From: Halolamina salifodinae
Lineage (GTDB): Archaea; Halobacteriota; Halobacteria; Halobacteriales; Haloferacaceae
DNA: 64,000 nt
NCBI RefSeq assembly: GCF_017874235.1
Contig: NZ_JAGGLC010000003.1
Location: 372,001 to 436,000 of the forward strand
Direction: 5' to 3'
Both the position numbers and the translations under genes were made by a program. Of the stretch, positions 42,828 to 52,076 are shown piece by piece; positions within the stretch are counted from its first letter, which is position 1; every line of letters starts with the position of its first letter. A model generated the notes under the pieces. That model was not told the origin of the DNA, did no database searches, and worked only from the letters and a program-made list of their open reading frames with translations.

Positions 42828-44296
42828 TCGCCTACCTCCGCCGCGAGGCGGTCCTCGGCGGCCGCGAGCGATTCTCGGTGGGCGTCGACGGCCGCCGCGT
42901 GGTTGGCGTGCGTCTCGCGCAGGCGGGTTAGCGATTCTTCGACGGCCGAGGCAGCGGGGCCGCCGCGGGAGTCACGCGCGGCGACGCTCCCCGCGGGGGA
43001 GAGCAGGTCTGCGAGCGCCTTCTCGTCGACGTACGCCGAAAGCGGGTCGTCGAGCACCGCGTCGGCGGCCGCCGCGAGTGCGTCGATCTGCTCGTCCACG
43101 CCAGTCTCGTCGTCGATGGCCGTCGTCGCCTCCGCGACGAGCTCGTGGGCGGTGCGGAACGGGAGGCCGGCGGCCGCGAGCGCGTCAGCGACGCCCGTTG
43201 CTGTCGAGAAGCCCTTGCCAGCGTCGGCCGCACAGGCCTCGGCGTCCCACTCCGCGGTAGCGACGGCGCCGGCGGTGACCTCGGTCGCCTCGCTGACGAT
43301 GTCGACGGCGTCCCACGCGTGGGGTGTCGCGCGCTGGAGGTCGCGGTTGTACGCCCGGGGGAGCCCCTTCAGCGTCGTGAGCAGCCCCGTCAGGTCGCCG
43401 ACGGCGTCGCCGGCGACAGCACGAACTAGCTCCAGCGAGTCGGGGTTCTTCTTCTGGGGCATGATCGAGGAGGTGGAGGCGTAGGCGTCGTCGATGTCGA
43501 CGTGGCCGTCCTTCGCGGCCTCGATCAGGTCGGTCGCGAGCCCCGAGAGCGTCGCCGAGAGCGCCGCGAAGGCGCTACAGCCCTCGATCAGGAAATCACG
43601 CGCGGTGACCGCGTCGGCGGCGTTCTCGATAACGTCGTGAAAGCCCAGCAGCTCAGCAGTGCGCTCGCGGTCCACATCGAACGTGGTGCCGGCGAACGCC
43701 GCGGCGCCCAGCGGCGAGCGGTTCGTGCGCTCGAACGCGGCGAGTAGGCGCTCAGTGTCGCGCGCCACGGCGCCCGCGTAGGACGCGAGCAGGTGGGCGA
43801 CGGTGGTCGGCTGGGCGTGCTGGCGGTGAGTAAAGCCCGGAACCACGGAGTCTGTCTCCCCGGCCGCGGCGTCGAGGAGCGCGGCACGGAGGTCCAGCGT
43901 GGCCTCGGCAGCGTCGAGCAGGTCCTGACGGAAACGGTAGCGGATGCAGGTCGCCACCTCGTCGTTGCGCGAGCGCGCGGTGTGCATCCGCCCGCCCGCG
44001 GGCCCGACCTCGGAGACGACGGCCGACTCGATGGCCTCGTGGACGTCCTCACCCTCGGGGAGGACCTCGTGGCCGGCCTCCTCGACGGTGTCCAGCGCGT
44101 CGAGGATGGCTGCGGCGTCGACGTCGCCGACGATGCCCTGTTCGGCCAGCATCACCGTGTGGGCGCGGTCGACCGCGAGGTCAGCCGCGAAGATGCGTTT
44201 GTCGGCGTCGAGACTCGACATGAACGAGCGTGCGGGCCCGCCGGCGAAGCGTTCGCGGCGGACGACGGTCTGGTCGTCGCTCGTGTCTCCGGACAT
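42818..44296 (-). CDS. argH: Argininosuccinate lyase
   Basis: A 492-residue fumarase/aspartase-superfamily lyase. The signature SSIMPQKKNPDSLELVR and the segment TARSRNDEVATCIRYR are clear. It splits argininosuccinate into arginine and fumarate. It starts directly after the argG stop, so the two are cotranscribed. It is somewhat longer than many ArgH proteins because of acidic, Ala-rich C-terminal segments. Confidence 0.96.
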   Translation of the reverse strand: MSGDTSDDQTVVRRERFAGGPARSFMSSLDADKRIFAADLAVDRAHTVMLAEQGIVGDVDAAAILDALDTVEEAGHEVLPEGEDVHEAIESAVVSEVGPAGGRMHTARSRNDEVATCIRYRFRQDLLDAAEATLDLRAALLDAAAGETDSVVPGFTHRQHAQPTTVAHLLASYAGAVARDTERLLAAFERTNRSPLGAAAFAGTTFDVDRERTAELLGFHDVIENAADAVTARDFLIEGCSAFAALSATLSGLATDLIEAAKDGHVDIDDAYASTSSIMPQKKNPDSLELVRAVAGDAVGDLTGLLTTLKGLPRAYNRDLQRATPHAWDAVDIVSEATEVTAGAVATAEWDAEACAADAGKGFSTATGVADALAAAGLPFRTAHELVAEATTAIDDETGVDEQIDALAAAADAVLDDPLSAYVDEKALADLLSPAGSVAARDSRGGPAASAVEESLTRLRETHANHAAAVDAHRESLAAAEDRLAAEVGDYV

Positions 44297-45529
44297 CTAC
44301 TCCCCGCCGTCCGTCGAGAGCGTGGTCGTCTCCTGTGCGTCCTCACGCTCGGCCTTCTCGGCCACGTCGTTGGCCAGACGCTCCTGGAAGCCGTGGTACT
44401 TCGCCACGCCAGTCGCGTCGGCCTGCTCGATGCCGTCTACCGTCTCGGTGTTGAACGAGGCGGCGTTCTCGGAGTAGACGCCATACTCGGACTCGCGGGC
44501 GACCGGACGGACGTGCCCGCCCTGGAGTTTGACCGTCACCGTGCCGGTGACTTTCTCCTGGGAGGCCTCGAGGTAGCCGTTCAGACTCTCCGTGAGCGGG
44601 GAAAACACCAGCCCGCGGTAGGCCTGTTCGGCCCACTGCTGCTCGATCTGGGGCTTGAAGTCGCGCTCGGTTTTCGTGAAGACGAGCTGTTCCAGCGCTT
44701 CGTGAGCGGTCAACAGGACCGTCGCGGCCGGGTGCTCGTAGTTCTCGCGGACCTTCAGCCCGAGCATGCGGTCCTCGAGCATGTCCGTGCGGCCGACGCC
44801 GTGGGCGCCCGCGAGGGCATTGAGGTTCTCGATCAGGTCGACTGGGTCGAGGAGTTCGCCGTTGAGGCCGACGGGGTAGCCGTTCTCGAACTCGATGTCG
44901 ACCAGTTCCTCGCCGCTGCTGGGGGTCTTGGTCCACTCGTAGATGTCTTCGCTCGGGATATGGCTGGGGTCTTCGAGATCCCCACCCTCTACTGAACGGG
45001 ACCAGAGGTTCGTGTCGATGCTCCACGTGCCCTCGTTGCCGGCCTCGACGGGCAGGTCGCGCTCCTCGGCGTAGTCGACCTCCCACTCGCGGGTCAGACC
45101 GAGTTCACGTACGGGCGCGATGACTTCGAGGTCCGAGCCGCGCCAGACGGTCTCGAAGCGGAGTTGGTCGTTGCCCTTCCCCGTACAGCCGTGGGCGATG
45201 GCGTCGCAGTCCTCGGCCTCGGCGACTTCGAGGATCTTTTCGGCGATCACGGGGCGGGCGAGCGCGGTGCCGAGCGGGTAGCCCTGATAGGTGGCGTTCG
45301 CGCGCACCGAGTCGAAGCAGAGCGACGCGAACTCGGCTTTGGCGTCGACGACGTGGATGTCCAGCCCCAGCGCGTCGGCGGTCTCTCGGGCCTCCGCGAA
45401 CTCGGCCTCTGGCTGGCCGACGTCGACGGTGACGGCCAGCACGTCGTCGTAGCCGTACTCCTCTTTCAGTAGCGGGACACAGACGGTGGTGTCCAGTCCA
45501 CCGCTGAACGCGAGCGCGACTTTACTCAT
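44297..45529 (-). CDS. argG: Argininosuccinate synthase
   Basis: A 410-residue enzyme. The ATP pyrophosphatase motif VALAFSGGLDTTVCVPLL is at the N-terminus, followed by AVTVDVGQPEAEFAEA and HGCTGKGNDQLRFE. It condenses citrulline and aspartate. It has its own promoter and is followed with no gap by argH. Together with the argW operon it covers nearly the whole route from glutamate to arginine. Confidence 0.96.
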   Translation of the reverse strand: MSKVALAFSGGLDTTVCVPLLKEEYGYDDVLAVTVDVGQPEAEFAEARETADALGLDIHVVDAKAEFASLCFDSVRANATYQGYPLGTALARPVIAEKILEVAEAEDCDAIAHGCTGKGNDQLRFETVWRGSDLEVIAPVRELGLTREWEVDYAEERDLPVEAGNEGTWSIDTNLWSRSVEGGDLEDPSHIPSEDIYEWTKTPSSGEELVDIEFENGYPVGLNGELLDPVDLIENLNALAGAHGVGRTDMLEDRMLGLKVRENYEHPAATVLLTAHEALEQLVFTKTERDFKPQIEQQWAEQAYRGLVFSPLTESLNGYLEASQEKVTGTVTVKLQGGHVRPVARESEYGVYSENAASFNTETVDGIEQADATGVAKYHGFQERLANDVAEKAEREDAQETTTLSTDGGE

Positions 45530-45553
45530 ACCTACGTCTGAAAGCCGCTATCC

Positions 45554-45561
45554 AATAAATA
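45554..45561 (-). promoter_or_regulatory. argG TATA box
   Basis: Read leftward, TATTTATT lies 25-32 bases before the argG ATG, the spacing of a leaderless haloarchaeal promoter. The purine-rich AACTTCTAAAG stretch upstream may form the BRE. The inverted repeat seen at argW is not found here. The rest of 45562-45788 shows no credible gene. Confidence 0.6.
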
Positions 45562-45788
45562 CACCGCTTTAGAAGTTAAAAGGAAATGTGCTACGACACG
45601 CTACCCGGACGAAGAAGTGGTGGATTTCGGCGAAACGGTAACGAGGGGTAAAGTAGAGTTGGGCCTAGATGGCCCGCGGCCGGAACGCGACCCGCGGCTG
45701 TCGGACGGCAACGTCGACAGCGGTGGTCACGTGAGTCACATCGAATGGACTGTCGGGGAGGTACAAAACTGTTGTGGCGAAACGCGGC

Positions 45789-47078
45789 TCAGTCCTCCTC
45801 ACCCGAACGATCCCGCGAGACGCCGAAATCTTCAGGCTGGGCGTCGGCGACCGACGGAAGTCGCCTGAGTCGCGGGCGACCCAGCACGTAGATGGCTGTG
45901 AAGCCGAAGCCGCCGGCGGCCAGCGCCATCGTCGTCGACGTACCAAGCGTCTCCGCGACGACGCCGCCGACGAGCGAGCCGAGCGGGAGCGTTGCGCCCG
46001 ACGCAGTCCCCTTCGTGGCGGCGATACGGCCCAGTATCTCGGTCGGGAACAGTCGCTGATTCAACGTCGAGGTGAGCACGCCCGAGGCGGCCGCGGGCAC
46101 CCACGCGAGGCCGAACAGCGCGACCGTCGCGGCTGGCGAGGAGACCACTACCGCTGCCAGCCAGCAGGCGGCGCCGAACCCCTGCGCGAGGAGAACCGTT
46201 CCGTACGGAACCCCCTCGAGGTACGGGCCGACGACGGAGCCGACGAGCCGTCCGACGCCGAGCGCGCCCAACATGAGGCCGTAGAGCGCTGGCCCGCCCA
46301 AGTCGGCGCCGAACGCCGGTAGGATAGCGAGCGTGACGCCGGTGGCGAAGTTCGCGACTGCGGTCGTGAGCACCAACTCGACGAACACCGTCCCGCGGAG
46401 CGCGTCGACGCCGGCCCGGAGATCGCTGGCGTAGGAGCGGAGTACGGAGCGAAGCGTGGGACCGGCCTCAGCCGAATCGTTGCCGTCGTCGGGTTCCGGG
46501 GCACGGATCGTGATGCCGACGAACAGCAGGGCGGCGACGCCGAATGTCGCCGAATCGAGGAGGAACAGCGTCGTCGCCCCGAAAACGGCGACCACGCCAC
46601 CACCGACGGCGTCGAACACCATATCCAGCCCGAGCGTCACGGTCGCCAGCGCGGAGTTGGCGCCCGAGAGCCGGTCATCGTCGACGATTCGGGGCAGCAG
46701 CGCCGTCTCCATCGGTGCCATCAGCAGCGTCGCAAGCATCAGCACGGGAACGACGGCGAACAGGACGCCGACGCTCAGCCGTCCCGTCACGGCAGCCAGC
46801 GGCAGCGCGAGGACGACGACACCCTGAATCACCTGCGAGCCGACGAGCACGGGCTTGAGCGGCAAGCGATCCACGAGCGGCCCGGCGAGCACCTGCAGCA
46901 GCCACGGGAGCAGGAGGATGGCGTTCAGCGCGCCCGTGAGCACCGTCGAGCCGCTTAGCTGATAGGCTAGCCACAGCACGGCGACCGTGTAGAGGCTGTC
47001 GCCGGCGTTGGTGACGAACTGGCCGGCGAAGAACCGCCGGAAGTCGCGGTTGCGCCAGAGCGAGGGCTGGTCGGTCAT
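45789..47078 (-). CDS. MFS transporter (DHA3/enterobactin-exporter-like)
   Basis: A 429-residue protein with about 12 membrane segments. It begins LWRNRDFRRFFAGQFVTNAGDSLYTVAVLWLAYQL, typical of the MFS_3 efflux group, which includes macrolide and siderophore exporters. The substrate is unknown. A hairpin of 8-base arms overlaps its ribosome-binding region (47083-47106). The stop lies 259 bases upstream of argG, which has a separate promoter. Confidence 0.9.
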   Translation of the reverse strand: MTDQPSLWRNRDFRRFFAGQFVTNAGDSLYTVAVLWLAYQLSGSTVLTGALNAILLLPWLLQVLAGPLVDRLPLKPVLVGSQVIQGVVVLALPLAAVTGRLSVGVLFAVVPVLMLATLLMAPMETALLPRIVDDDRLSGANSALATVTLGLDMVFDAVGGGVVAVFGATTLFLLDSATFGVAALLFVGITIRAPEPDDGNDSAEAGPTLRSVLRSYASDLRAGVDALRGTVFVELVLTTAVANFATGVTLAILPAFGADLGGPALYGLMLGALGVGRLVGSVVGPYLEGVPYGTVLLAQGFGAACWLAAVVVSSPAATVALFGLAWVPAAASGVLTSTLNQRLFPTEILGRIAATKGTASGATLPLGSLVGGVVAETLGTSTTMALAAGGFGFTAIYVLGRPRLRRLPSVADAQPEDFGVSRDRSGEED

Positions 47079-47408
47079 CGACTCTCACCCCCGCGGGTGG
47101 GTGAGATGTTCGACGAGCGTGGTCGGCAGCGTGGTCGGTAAGGCGATACTCGCGATAGGGAGTCGAACGCGCCGCCGCAGTCTGCGGCGGGCGCTGGCGA
47201 TGTCGGCATGTGCGTGTGTGGTCGGTGGGGAGAGTGCGGCTACCGGCGTAGCGAAGCGAACCCGAGTGCTGCAGCTATCGGGCCCGCGGCGCGGCCGGGG
47301 GCGAGAAGGGGTCGAACACCGGACGACACACGTGCCGGCGGTTCATTTGGCGCGTCGCTCAGGGTGTCGGTGAGTAGTGAAAAGAAACTGACGGTCGTGG
47401 TCGGCGCG
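47079..47408. other. 330-base intergenic region with hairpins
   Basis: Two inverted repeats stand out. TCTCACCC/GGGTGAGA (47083-47090, 47099-47106) lies five bases before the MFS start and includes GGGTGAG, a good Shine-Dalgarno match on the MFS mRNA. CCGCCGCA/TGCGGCGG with loop gtc (47172-47190) has the same arm and loop sizes as the in-gene hairpins. No convincing gene is present. Confidence 0.5.
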
Positions 47409-48665
47409 CTACTCCAGATACGCCTCTGTCGCCCGCGCGAGCGCGGCGACGCCTTCCTCCAGTTCCTCGGGTGAGACGTGGCTGAACGAGATCCGGAGCG
47501 AGCGCGTCCCCACGCCGTCGTCACCGAGGTCGGCGGCACCCTGTCGGCCGCCGTCGTCAACGTAGAACCGCTCGCCGGGGAGGTACGTCACGCCCTCCTC
47601 GGCGGCCAGCGGGAGCATCTCCTCGGCGTCGACGCCCTCCGGGAGCGTGACCCAGAGGAAGAAGCCACCCTTCGGTTCGGTCCACGAGGATCCGGGCGGG
47701 AGGTGGCGCTCCAGCGCGTCAATCATCGCGTCGCGCCGGGTCTCGTACCCCTCCAGGAGGCCTTCGAGCGTTGGCTCGTAGTGGCCGGCGTCGAAGTAGC
47801 GCCCGAGCACGCTCTGGGTGAACGTGTTCGTGCCGCCCGCGGCCATGTGGCCGATCTGTTCGATCAGCGCCTCGTGGGCGACGATCCAGCCGGTTCGAAC
47901 CCCCGGAGCGATGGTTTTCGAAACGGTTCCGAGCCGGATCACGCGGCCCGAATCGTCGAGTGCGGCCAGCGGCGGCGGCGACTCGCCCTCGAAGCGGAGT
48001 TCGCCGTAGGCGTCGTCGGCGACGACCAGGAAGTCGTACTGCTGGGCGAGTTCGAGCACGCGCTCGCGGCGCTCCCGCGTGAGCGTCGCTCCTGTTGGGT
48101 TCTGGAATGACGGGATGGTGTACAGCAGTTTGGGGACCGGTTGGCCAGCGGCCTCACGGCGTTCGAGGAGTTCCTCCAGCGCGTCCGGGTCGAGGCCGTT
48201 CTCGTCCAGATCGACGCCCGTGAGTTCGGCGCCGTGGTTGTCCAGCACCGCGAGGCTCCAGACGAACGAGGGCGACTCGACCAGTACCTCGTCCCCGGGG
48301 TCGAGGAACGTCGCGCCGATGGCGTCCAGCGCGTGGGTCGCGCCGTTAGTGACGAGCAGTTCGTCCCGGGTTGCGTCGACGCCGTTGACGGCCTCGTGAG
48401 CGAGGATGCCGTCGTTGAGGCGCTCGACGTACTCGCCGCCACCGTACTGGAGGACATCAGCCGCCTCCTCGTCGAGCACCGTCTCGACGGCGTCACGGAG
48501 GGCGGCAACGGGGAACGACTCGGGGTACGGGAACCCGTAGGTCAGTGGGACGGCGTCGGGCGCGGGCGGCGACGCGCCCCCGGCGTAGCCCGCGTCGTCG
48601 AGGCGTTCCCGAACCGTCGTGGCGAACAGGTGGTCGAACCGCCGTTCGCGGTCGGACTCGCTCAT
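47409..48665 (-). CDS. PLP-dependent aminotransferase (class I/II)
   Basis: A 418-residue fold-type I aminotransferase. Recognisable parts are TNGATHALDAIGATFLDPGDEVLVESPSF, YTIPSFQNPTGATLTRERR, VADDAYGELRF and the PLP lysine in GTVSKTIAPGVRTGW. It resembles the LysN/2-aminoadipate and aromatic or branched-chain aminotransferase group. The amino acid used cannot be read. The ATG at 48665 is chosen; the longer frame upstream adds an Arg-rich segment and is rejected. Confidence 0.9.
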   Translation of the reverse strand: MSESDRERRFDHLFATTVRERLDDAGYAGGASPPAPDAVPLTYGFPYPESFPVAALRDAVETVLDEEAADVLQYGGGEYVERLNDGILAHEAVNGVDATRDELLVTNGATHALDAIGATFLDPGDEVLVESPSFVWSLAVLDNHGAELTGVDLDENGLDPDALEELLERREAAGQPVPKLLYTIPSFQNPTGATLTRERRERVLELAQQYDFLVVADDAYGELRFEGESPPPLAALDDSGRVIRLGTVSKTIAPGVRTGWIVAHEALIEQIGHMAAGGTNTFTQSVLGRYFDAGHYEPTLEGLLEGYETRRDAMIDALERHLPPGSSWTEPKGGFFLWVTLPEGVDAEEMLPLAAEEGVTYLPGERFYVDDGGRQGAADLGDDGVGTRSLRISFSHVSPEELEEGVAALARATEAYLE

Positions 48666-48829
48666 AGCGGCAGTCGTCGGCGTCGGGGGATAAAGCAATC
48701 CGTGTCGGAAACCGTGGCCGGATCGGCCGACTCTCCCGGTTCGGTTCTCCCGTGACCCCCCGTTGACGCCCTGACCCGCCACCCCTCGTGCCCCGTTGGA
48801 ACTATTTGATACGAACGTGACACGGGAGT

Positions 48830-50446
48830 ATGGACGACGATGTCGAGAGCCTCGCCGTCGTGACGGGCGACGGGGGTGAGCCGGTGGACAATCCGGGCCT
48901 CCGCCGGCGACTCGCGGCCGGCGCAATCAGTACGGTCGGCCTCGTGTTGCTCGGCGTGCCGGCGTACGACATCTGGGACGACGCAAGCAACCTCGGTTGG
49001 GGCATCGCCGATACGCTATTGGAGAACTCCGTGTTGATCGGGCTAGCGCTGCTGCTGATCGGCGGTGGCGTCTGGCTGTTCGGACAGGACTGGAGCGATG
49101 ACGACGTCGTGCTGGCGGCGCGGTGGACTGTCGGCGGCGCCCTCGCCACCGCCGGCCTGTACGCGGTGGTGATTCTGCTCCAACTGCAGGTAATGGGCCG
49201 ACTCAAACCGTACGTACTGGCTGCCGACGGCGTGCTGATGGGATCGGTTGCGGCGTTCGGCGCCGGGCTCTACGACGTGCAGCGCCGCCAGAGCCGCCGG
49301 GAGCTAACAGCCGAACGAGACCGGTTCCGAGCCTTCTTCGAGGGAACGAACGTCCCCATCGTCACGGTCGGCCATCGCGATGACGGTCTGGTGGCTGGCG
49401 AGGGCAACCCGGCGTACGAGGACGCGTTCGCCGTCGGTTTTGAAGCACTGCTCGCCACCGCCAAGCCGACGAGTGAGAGCGACTTCGACCGTGAGCAGTT
49501 CGTCCACGCGACGCTACGGGCGGAACCCTACCGCGATGAGATTCACGTCCCGCCGGAGAACTTGGACCCGAGCGCCCGTGCTGACGACGAGGACGACCGG
49601 CTAACGAAGGGCCGCTTCTACGACGTCCGGACGGTCCACGTCGCCGCCGACGAGACGTTCGTAGTGTTCACCGAGATCACCGCCGGCAAGGAACGGGAGC
49701 GCCTGCTGGCCGAGCGTACCGAGCGCCTCGCCCGCCAGAAGTCCGAGCGCGAACGGGAGCTGGAAGAGCGCACGAACCAACTCGAGTTCCTCCACTCGCT
49801 GCTGCGCCACGACGTGCAAAACGGGACGATGGTGATCGGCTCCCGGGCCGAGATACTGCGCGAGGAGCTATCGGGCCGCGAGGCGGAGTTCGCGACGACG
49901 ATCCTCACTCGGGCCCGCGGGATATCCGACCAGATCGACCGGATCCGGACCGCGCTGAACACGCTGACTGAGGGGACCACCACCGAACCGGTCGACCTTT
50001 CGGAGTTGCTCGAACGGCGCGTCGAGACGTTCCGGGACAACTACCCCGACGTGCACGTCGAGACCGATATCGACGCCGGCCTCCGGGCCGAGGCCGACGA
50101 CATCCTCGACGACGTGCTCGCGAACCTGCTGCGCAATGCTGTCGAACACAACGACAAGGAGCAGGTCGAAATCGAGGTGGTCGCGACTGAAGTCGACGAC
50201 GGCATCCGAATCGGGATCGCCGACAACGGCCCGGGGGTCCCCGAGGAGGACCGCGATCAGGTGTTCCGCCGGGGCGTCTCGAATGCGCAGGCTGGCGGCC
50301 CCAGCGGCTCCGGATTCGGTCTCTTCTTCATCGACACGATTGTCGACGGCTACGGCGGCGAGGTCCACATCGAGGACAACCACCCTGAGGGCGCGCGGTT
50401 CGTCGTCTCGCTGCCGCCGAGCGACGCCAGTTTCGGCGGCGAGTGA
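48830..50446 (+). CDS. Membrane sensor histidine kinase
   Basis: A 538-residue kinase. About four membrane segments lie in residues 27-145, then a degenerate PAS-like region (about 160-285), a coiled coil, the HisKA-type H box FLHSLLRHDVQNG with phospho-acceptor H327, and an HATPase domain (N box NLLRNAVEHND, G1 IADNGPGV, G2 GSGFGLFF). ACTATTTGAT at 48801-48810 may be its TATA box. The response regulator gene follows 61 bases later. Confidence 0.93.
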   Translation: MDDDVESLAVVTGDGGEPVDNPGLRRRLAAGAISTVGLVLLGVPAYDIWDDASNLGWGIADTLLENSVLIGLALLLIGGGVWLFGQDWSDDDVVLAARWTVGGALATAGLYAVVILLQLQVMGRLKPYVLAADGVLMGSVAAFGAGLYDVQRRQSRRELTAERDRFRAFFEGTNVPIVTVGHRDDGLVAGEGNPAYEDAFAVGFEALLATAKPTSESDFDREQFVHATLRAEPYRDEIHVPPENLDPSARADDEDDRLTKGRFYDVRTVHVAADETFVVFTEITAGKERERLLAERTERLARQKSERERELEERTNQLEFLHSLLRHDVQNGTMVIGSRAEILREELSGREAEFATTILTRARGISDQIDRIRTALNTLTEGTTTEPVDLSELLERRVETFRDNYPDVHVETDIDAGLRAEADDILDDVLANLLRNAVEHNDKEQVEIEVVATEVDDGIRIGIADNGPGVPEEDRDQVFRRGVSNAQAGGPSGSGFGLFFIDTIVDGYGGEVHIEDNHPEGARFVVSLPPSDASFGGE

Positions 50447-50507
50447 GTTGGTACGTAAAAACCGGGGCACATCCTTTTCAGTCAGCCATTCGTCAGTCTT
50501 GCCTGCG

Positions 50508-51083
50508 ATGGTGTCCATCGACCCCGCCGGCAGCCCGGTCGTTCTCGTCATCGACGACGACGAGGACGTGCGAAACACCTACGAGCTCTGGCTCGACCAC
50601 GACTGGGAGACGTACACCGCCGAGGACGGACAGACGGCCCTCTCGATCCTCAGCCCCGCTGTCGACGTCGTCGTCCTCGACCGAATGATGCCGGGACTTT
50701 CGGGCGGGGACGTGCTCGACGCGATGCAGGACCGGGAGGCCGACCCGCGGGTCGTGCTGGTGACGGCGGTCAGCCCCGAACCCGAAATCGTCGAGACGCC
50801 GTTCGACGCCTACCTCCCCAAACCGGTCGACCGCGAGGAGCTCAACGAGACGGTCAGAAAACTCCTCGGCCGTGACAAGCAGGACGACCGGCTTCGGGAG
50901 TACTACCGCCTGGTGGAGAAACGCGCGACCCTGGAGACAGAAATCCCGGAGCACGTGCTGGTCGAAGACGAGCGCTACGAGCAGCTAACGTACCGGATCG
51001 CGGAGTTGGAGGAGGACCTCAACCAGGACCTCAACGACCTGGATTCCGACGAGTTCGTGGCGCTGATCGACGATGTGGTGTAG
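50508..51083 (+). CDS. HalX-domain response regulator
   Basis: A 191-residue protein with an N-terminal receiver domain (acid pocket D16-D18, phospho-acceptor D58 in VVLDRMMPG, K105 in YLPKPVD) and a C-terminal HalX domain (about 120-191), a helical haloarchaeal module. There is no classical DNA-binding domain. It is the likely partner of the kinase just upstream. TCCTTTTCAG about 30 bases before the ATG could be a separate TATA box. Confidence 0.92.
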   Translation: MVSIDPAGSPVVLVIDDDEDVRNTYELWLDHDWETYTAEDGQTALSILSPAVDVVVLDRMMPGLSGGDVLDAMQDREADPRVVLVTAVSPEPEIVETPFDAYLPKPVDREELNETVRKLLGRDKQDDRLREYYRLVEKRATLETEIPEHVLVEDERYEQLTYRIAELEEDLNQDLNDLDSDEFVALIDDVV

Positions 51084-51173
51084 CTGCAAGCGTCCACGGA
51101 AGAAACGCGTGTACTTTCTTTCACGGTTCTTCCGGCAAGAAGTGTTTTGAACGGGGCGCCCGACTCTCGCGAC

Positions 51174-52076
51174 ATGGAACGGACCTCGCTTACCCGACGT
51201 GACACCCTCCGAGTCGGTGCGACCGCGGCACTCGCCGGCCTCGCCGGCTGTTCCGGCAGTATCGGTGGCAGCGCCACCGTCTACGGCCGGTGGACCCCGG
51301 CACAGGAGGGCAGCGGCGCCAACCAGAGCGGCGAGTCGATTCGGGCGATGGAGCCAGCCGACCTCGACGAAGGCCGGCACACGCTCGGCGACCGCTACGA
51401 CCTGATGGCCGCGTTCCTCGAACCGCCGGTGCCGACCATGGAGTTCGGCGAACTCGACGCCGTCTACTACAACGGCGGCTGGACCACTTCGCTGTACGGC
51501 GTCGAAGCCGAGTTCGAGCAGTCCGCGATGGTCAGCGCCTACCAGAACGAACTCGACGCGGAAACGGTCAACAGCACGTACAGCGGCTACGAACTCTACC
51601 GCGTCGACGCCACGCTCACCTCCTACCTCGTCGGCGTCGCCGACGGGCGAATCGCCATCTCCTCGAACGGCGACCGGGACCGCGCGGCCATCGAGTCGCT
51701 CATCGACGCCCGCGAGGACGGCACGCGCCGGACGAACAACGACGGCCCGCTCTCCTCGCTCGAGTCCGCGGTGGGCCAGGAGTCCTCCACCGAGATCTCG
51801 GTCGGCGACGACGTGGGGGTACAGGTCGGCGAGACCACGCCCACGGCCGTCGCGATGGGGTTCAGCGTCACCGACACCGAGGAGGACCTCGTGAGTCTCA
51901 CCAGCGGCTTCATCCTCCCGGACACCGTCACAGAGCCTGAGGCGGCCGTCGAGGCCCGGCTCAGCGCCGACGCCTCCGTCGGCGTGCTGAACTACTCGGA
52001 GGCCGAGATCAGCACCGACTCCGGCGTCGTCGTCGCGACGGAGGAGCGGCCCGTGGCTGACGGACTCGCCTTCTAG
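51174..52076 (+). CDS. Hypothetical exported lipoprotein
   Basis: A 300-residue protein with a Tat/lipobox N-terminus: twin arginine TRRDTLRVG and LAGC with Cys26 lipidated. The mature part is acidic and mainly beta-like, with no recognised domain. TGTTTTGAAC at about 51141-51150 lies 24-33 bases before the ATG and is a TATA candidate. It converges on the M20 peptidase gene, and both stops share a CTAG. Confidence 0.8.
   Translation: MERTSLTRRDTLRVGATAALAGLAGCSGSIGGSATVYGRWTPAQEGSGANQSGESIRAMEPADLDEGRHTLGDRYDLMAAFLEPPVPTMEFGELDAVYYNGGWTTSLYGVEAEFEQSAMVSAYQNELDAETVNSTYSGYELYRVDATLTSYLVGVADGRIAISSNGDRDRAAIESLIDAREDGTRRTNNDGPLSSLESAVGQESSTEISVGDDVGVQVGETTPTAVAMGFSVTDTEEDLVSLTSGFILPDTVTEPEAAVEARLSADASVGVLNYSEAEISTDSGVVVATEERPVADGLAF

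Noticed and set aside
37279-45529. Lysine biosynthesis (LysW pathway) as the main role of the argWXCBDEF cluster
   Set aside because: argF, argG and argH are adjacent and no lysine-specific genes such as homocitrate synthase or homoaconitase are in the cluster; dual use cannot be excluded but arginine is the simpler reading.
45617-45868. An 83-codon frame upstream of argG
   Set aside because: Composition is not typical of haloarchaeal proteins, it overlaps the end of the MFS gene antisense, and no motif is visible.
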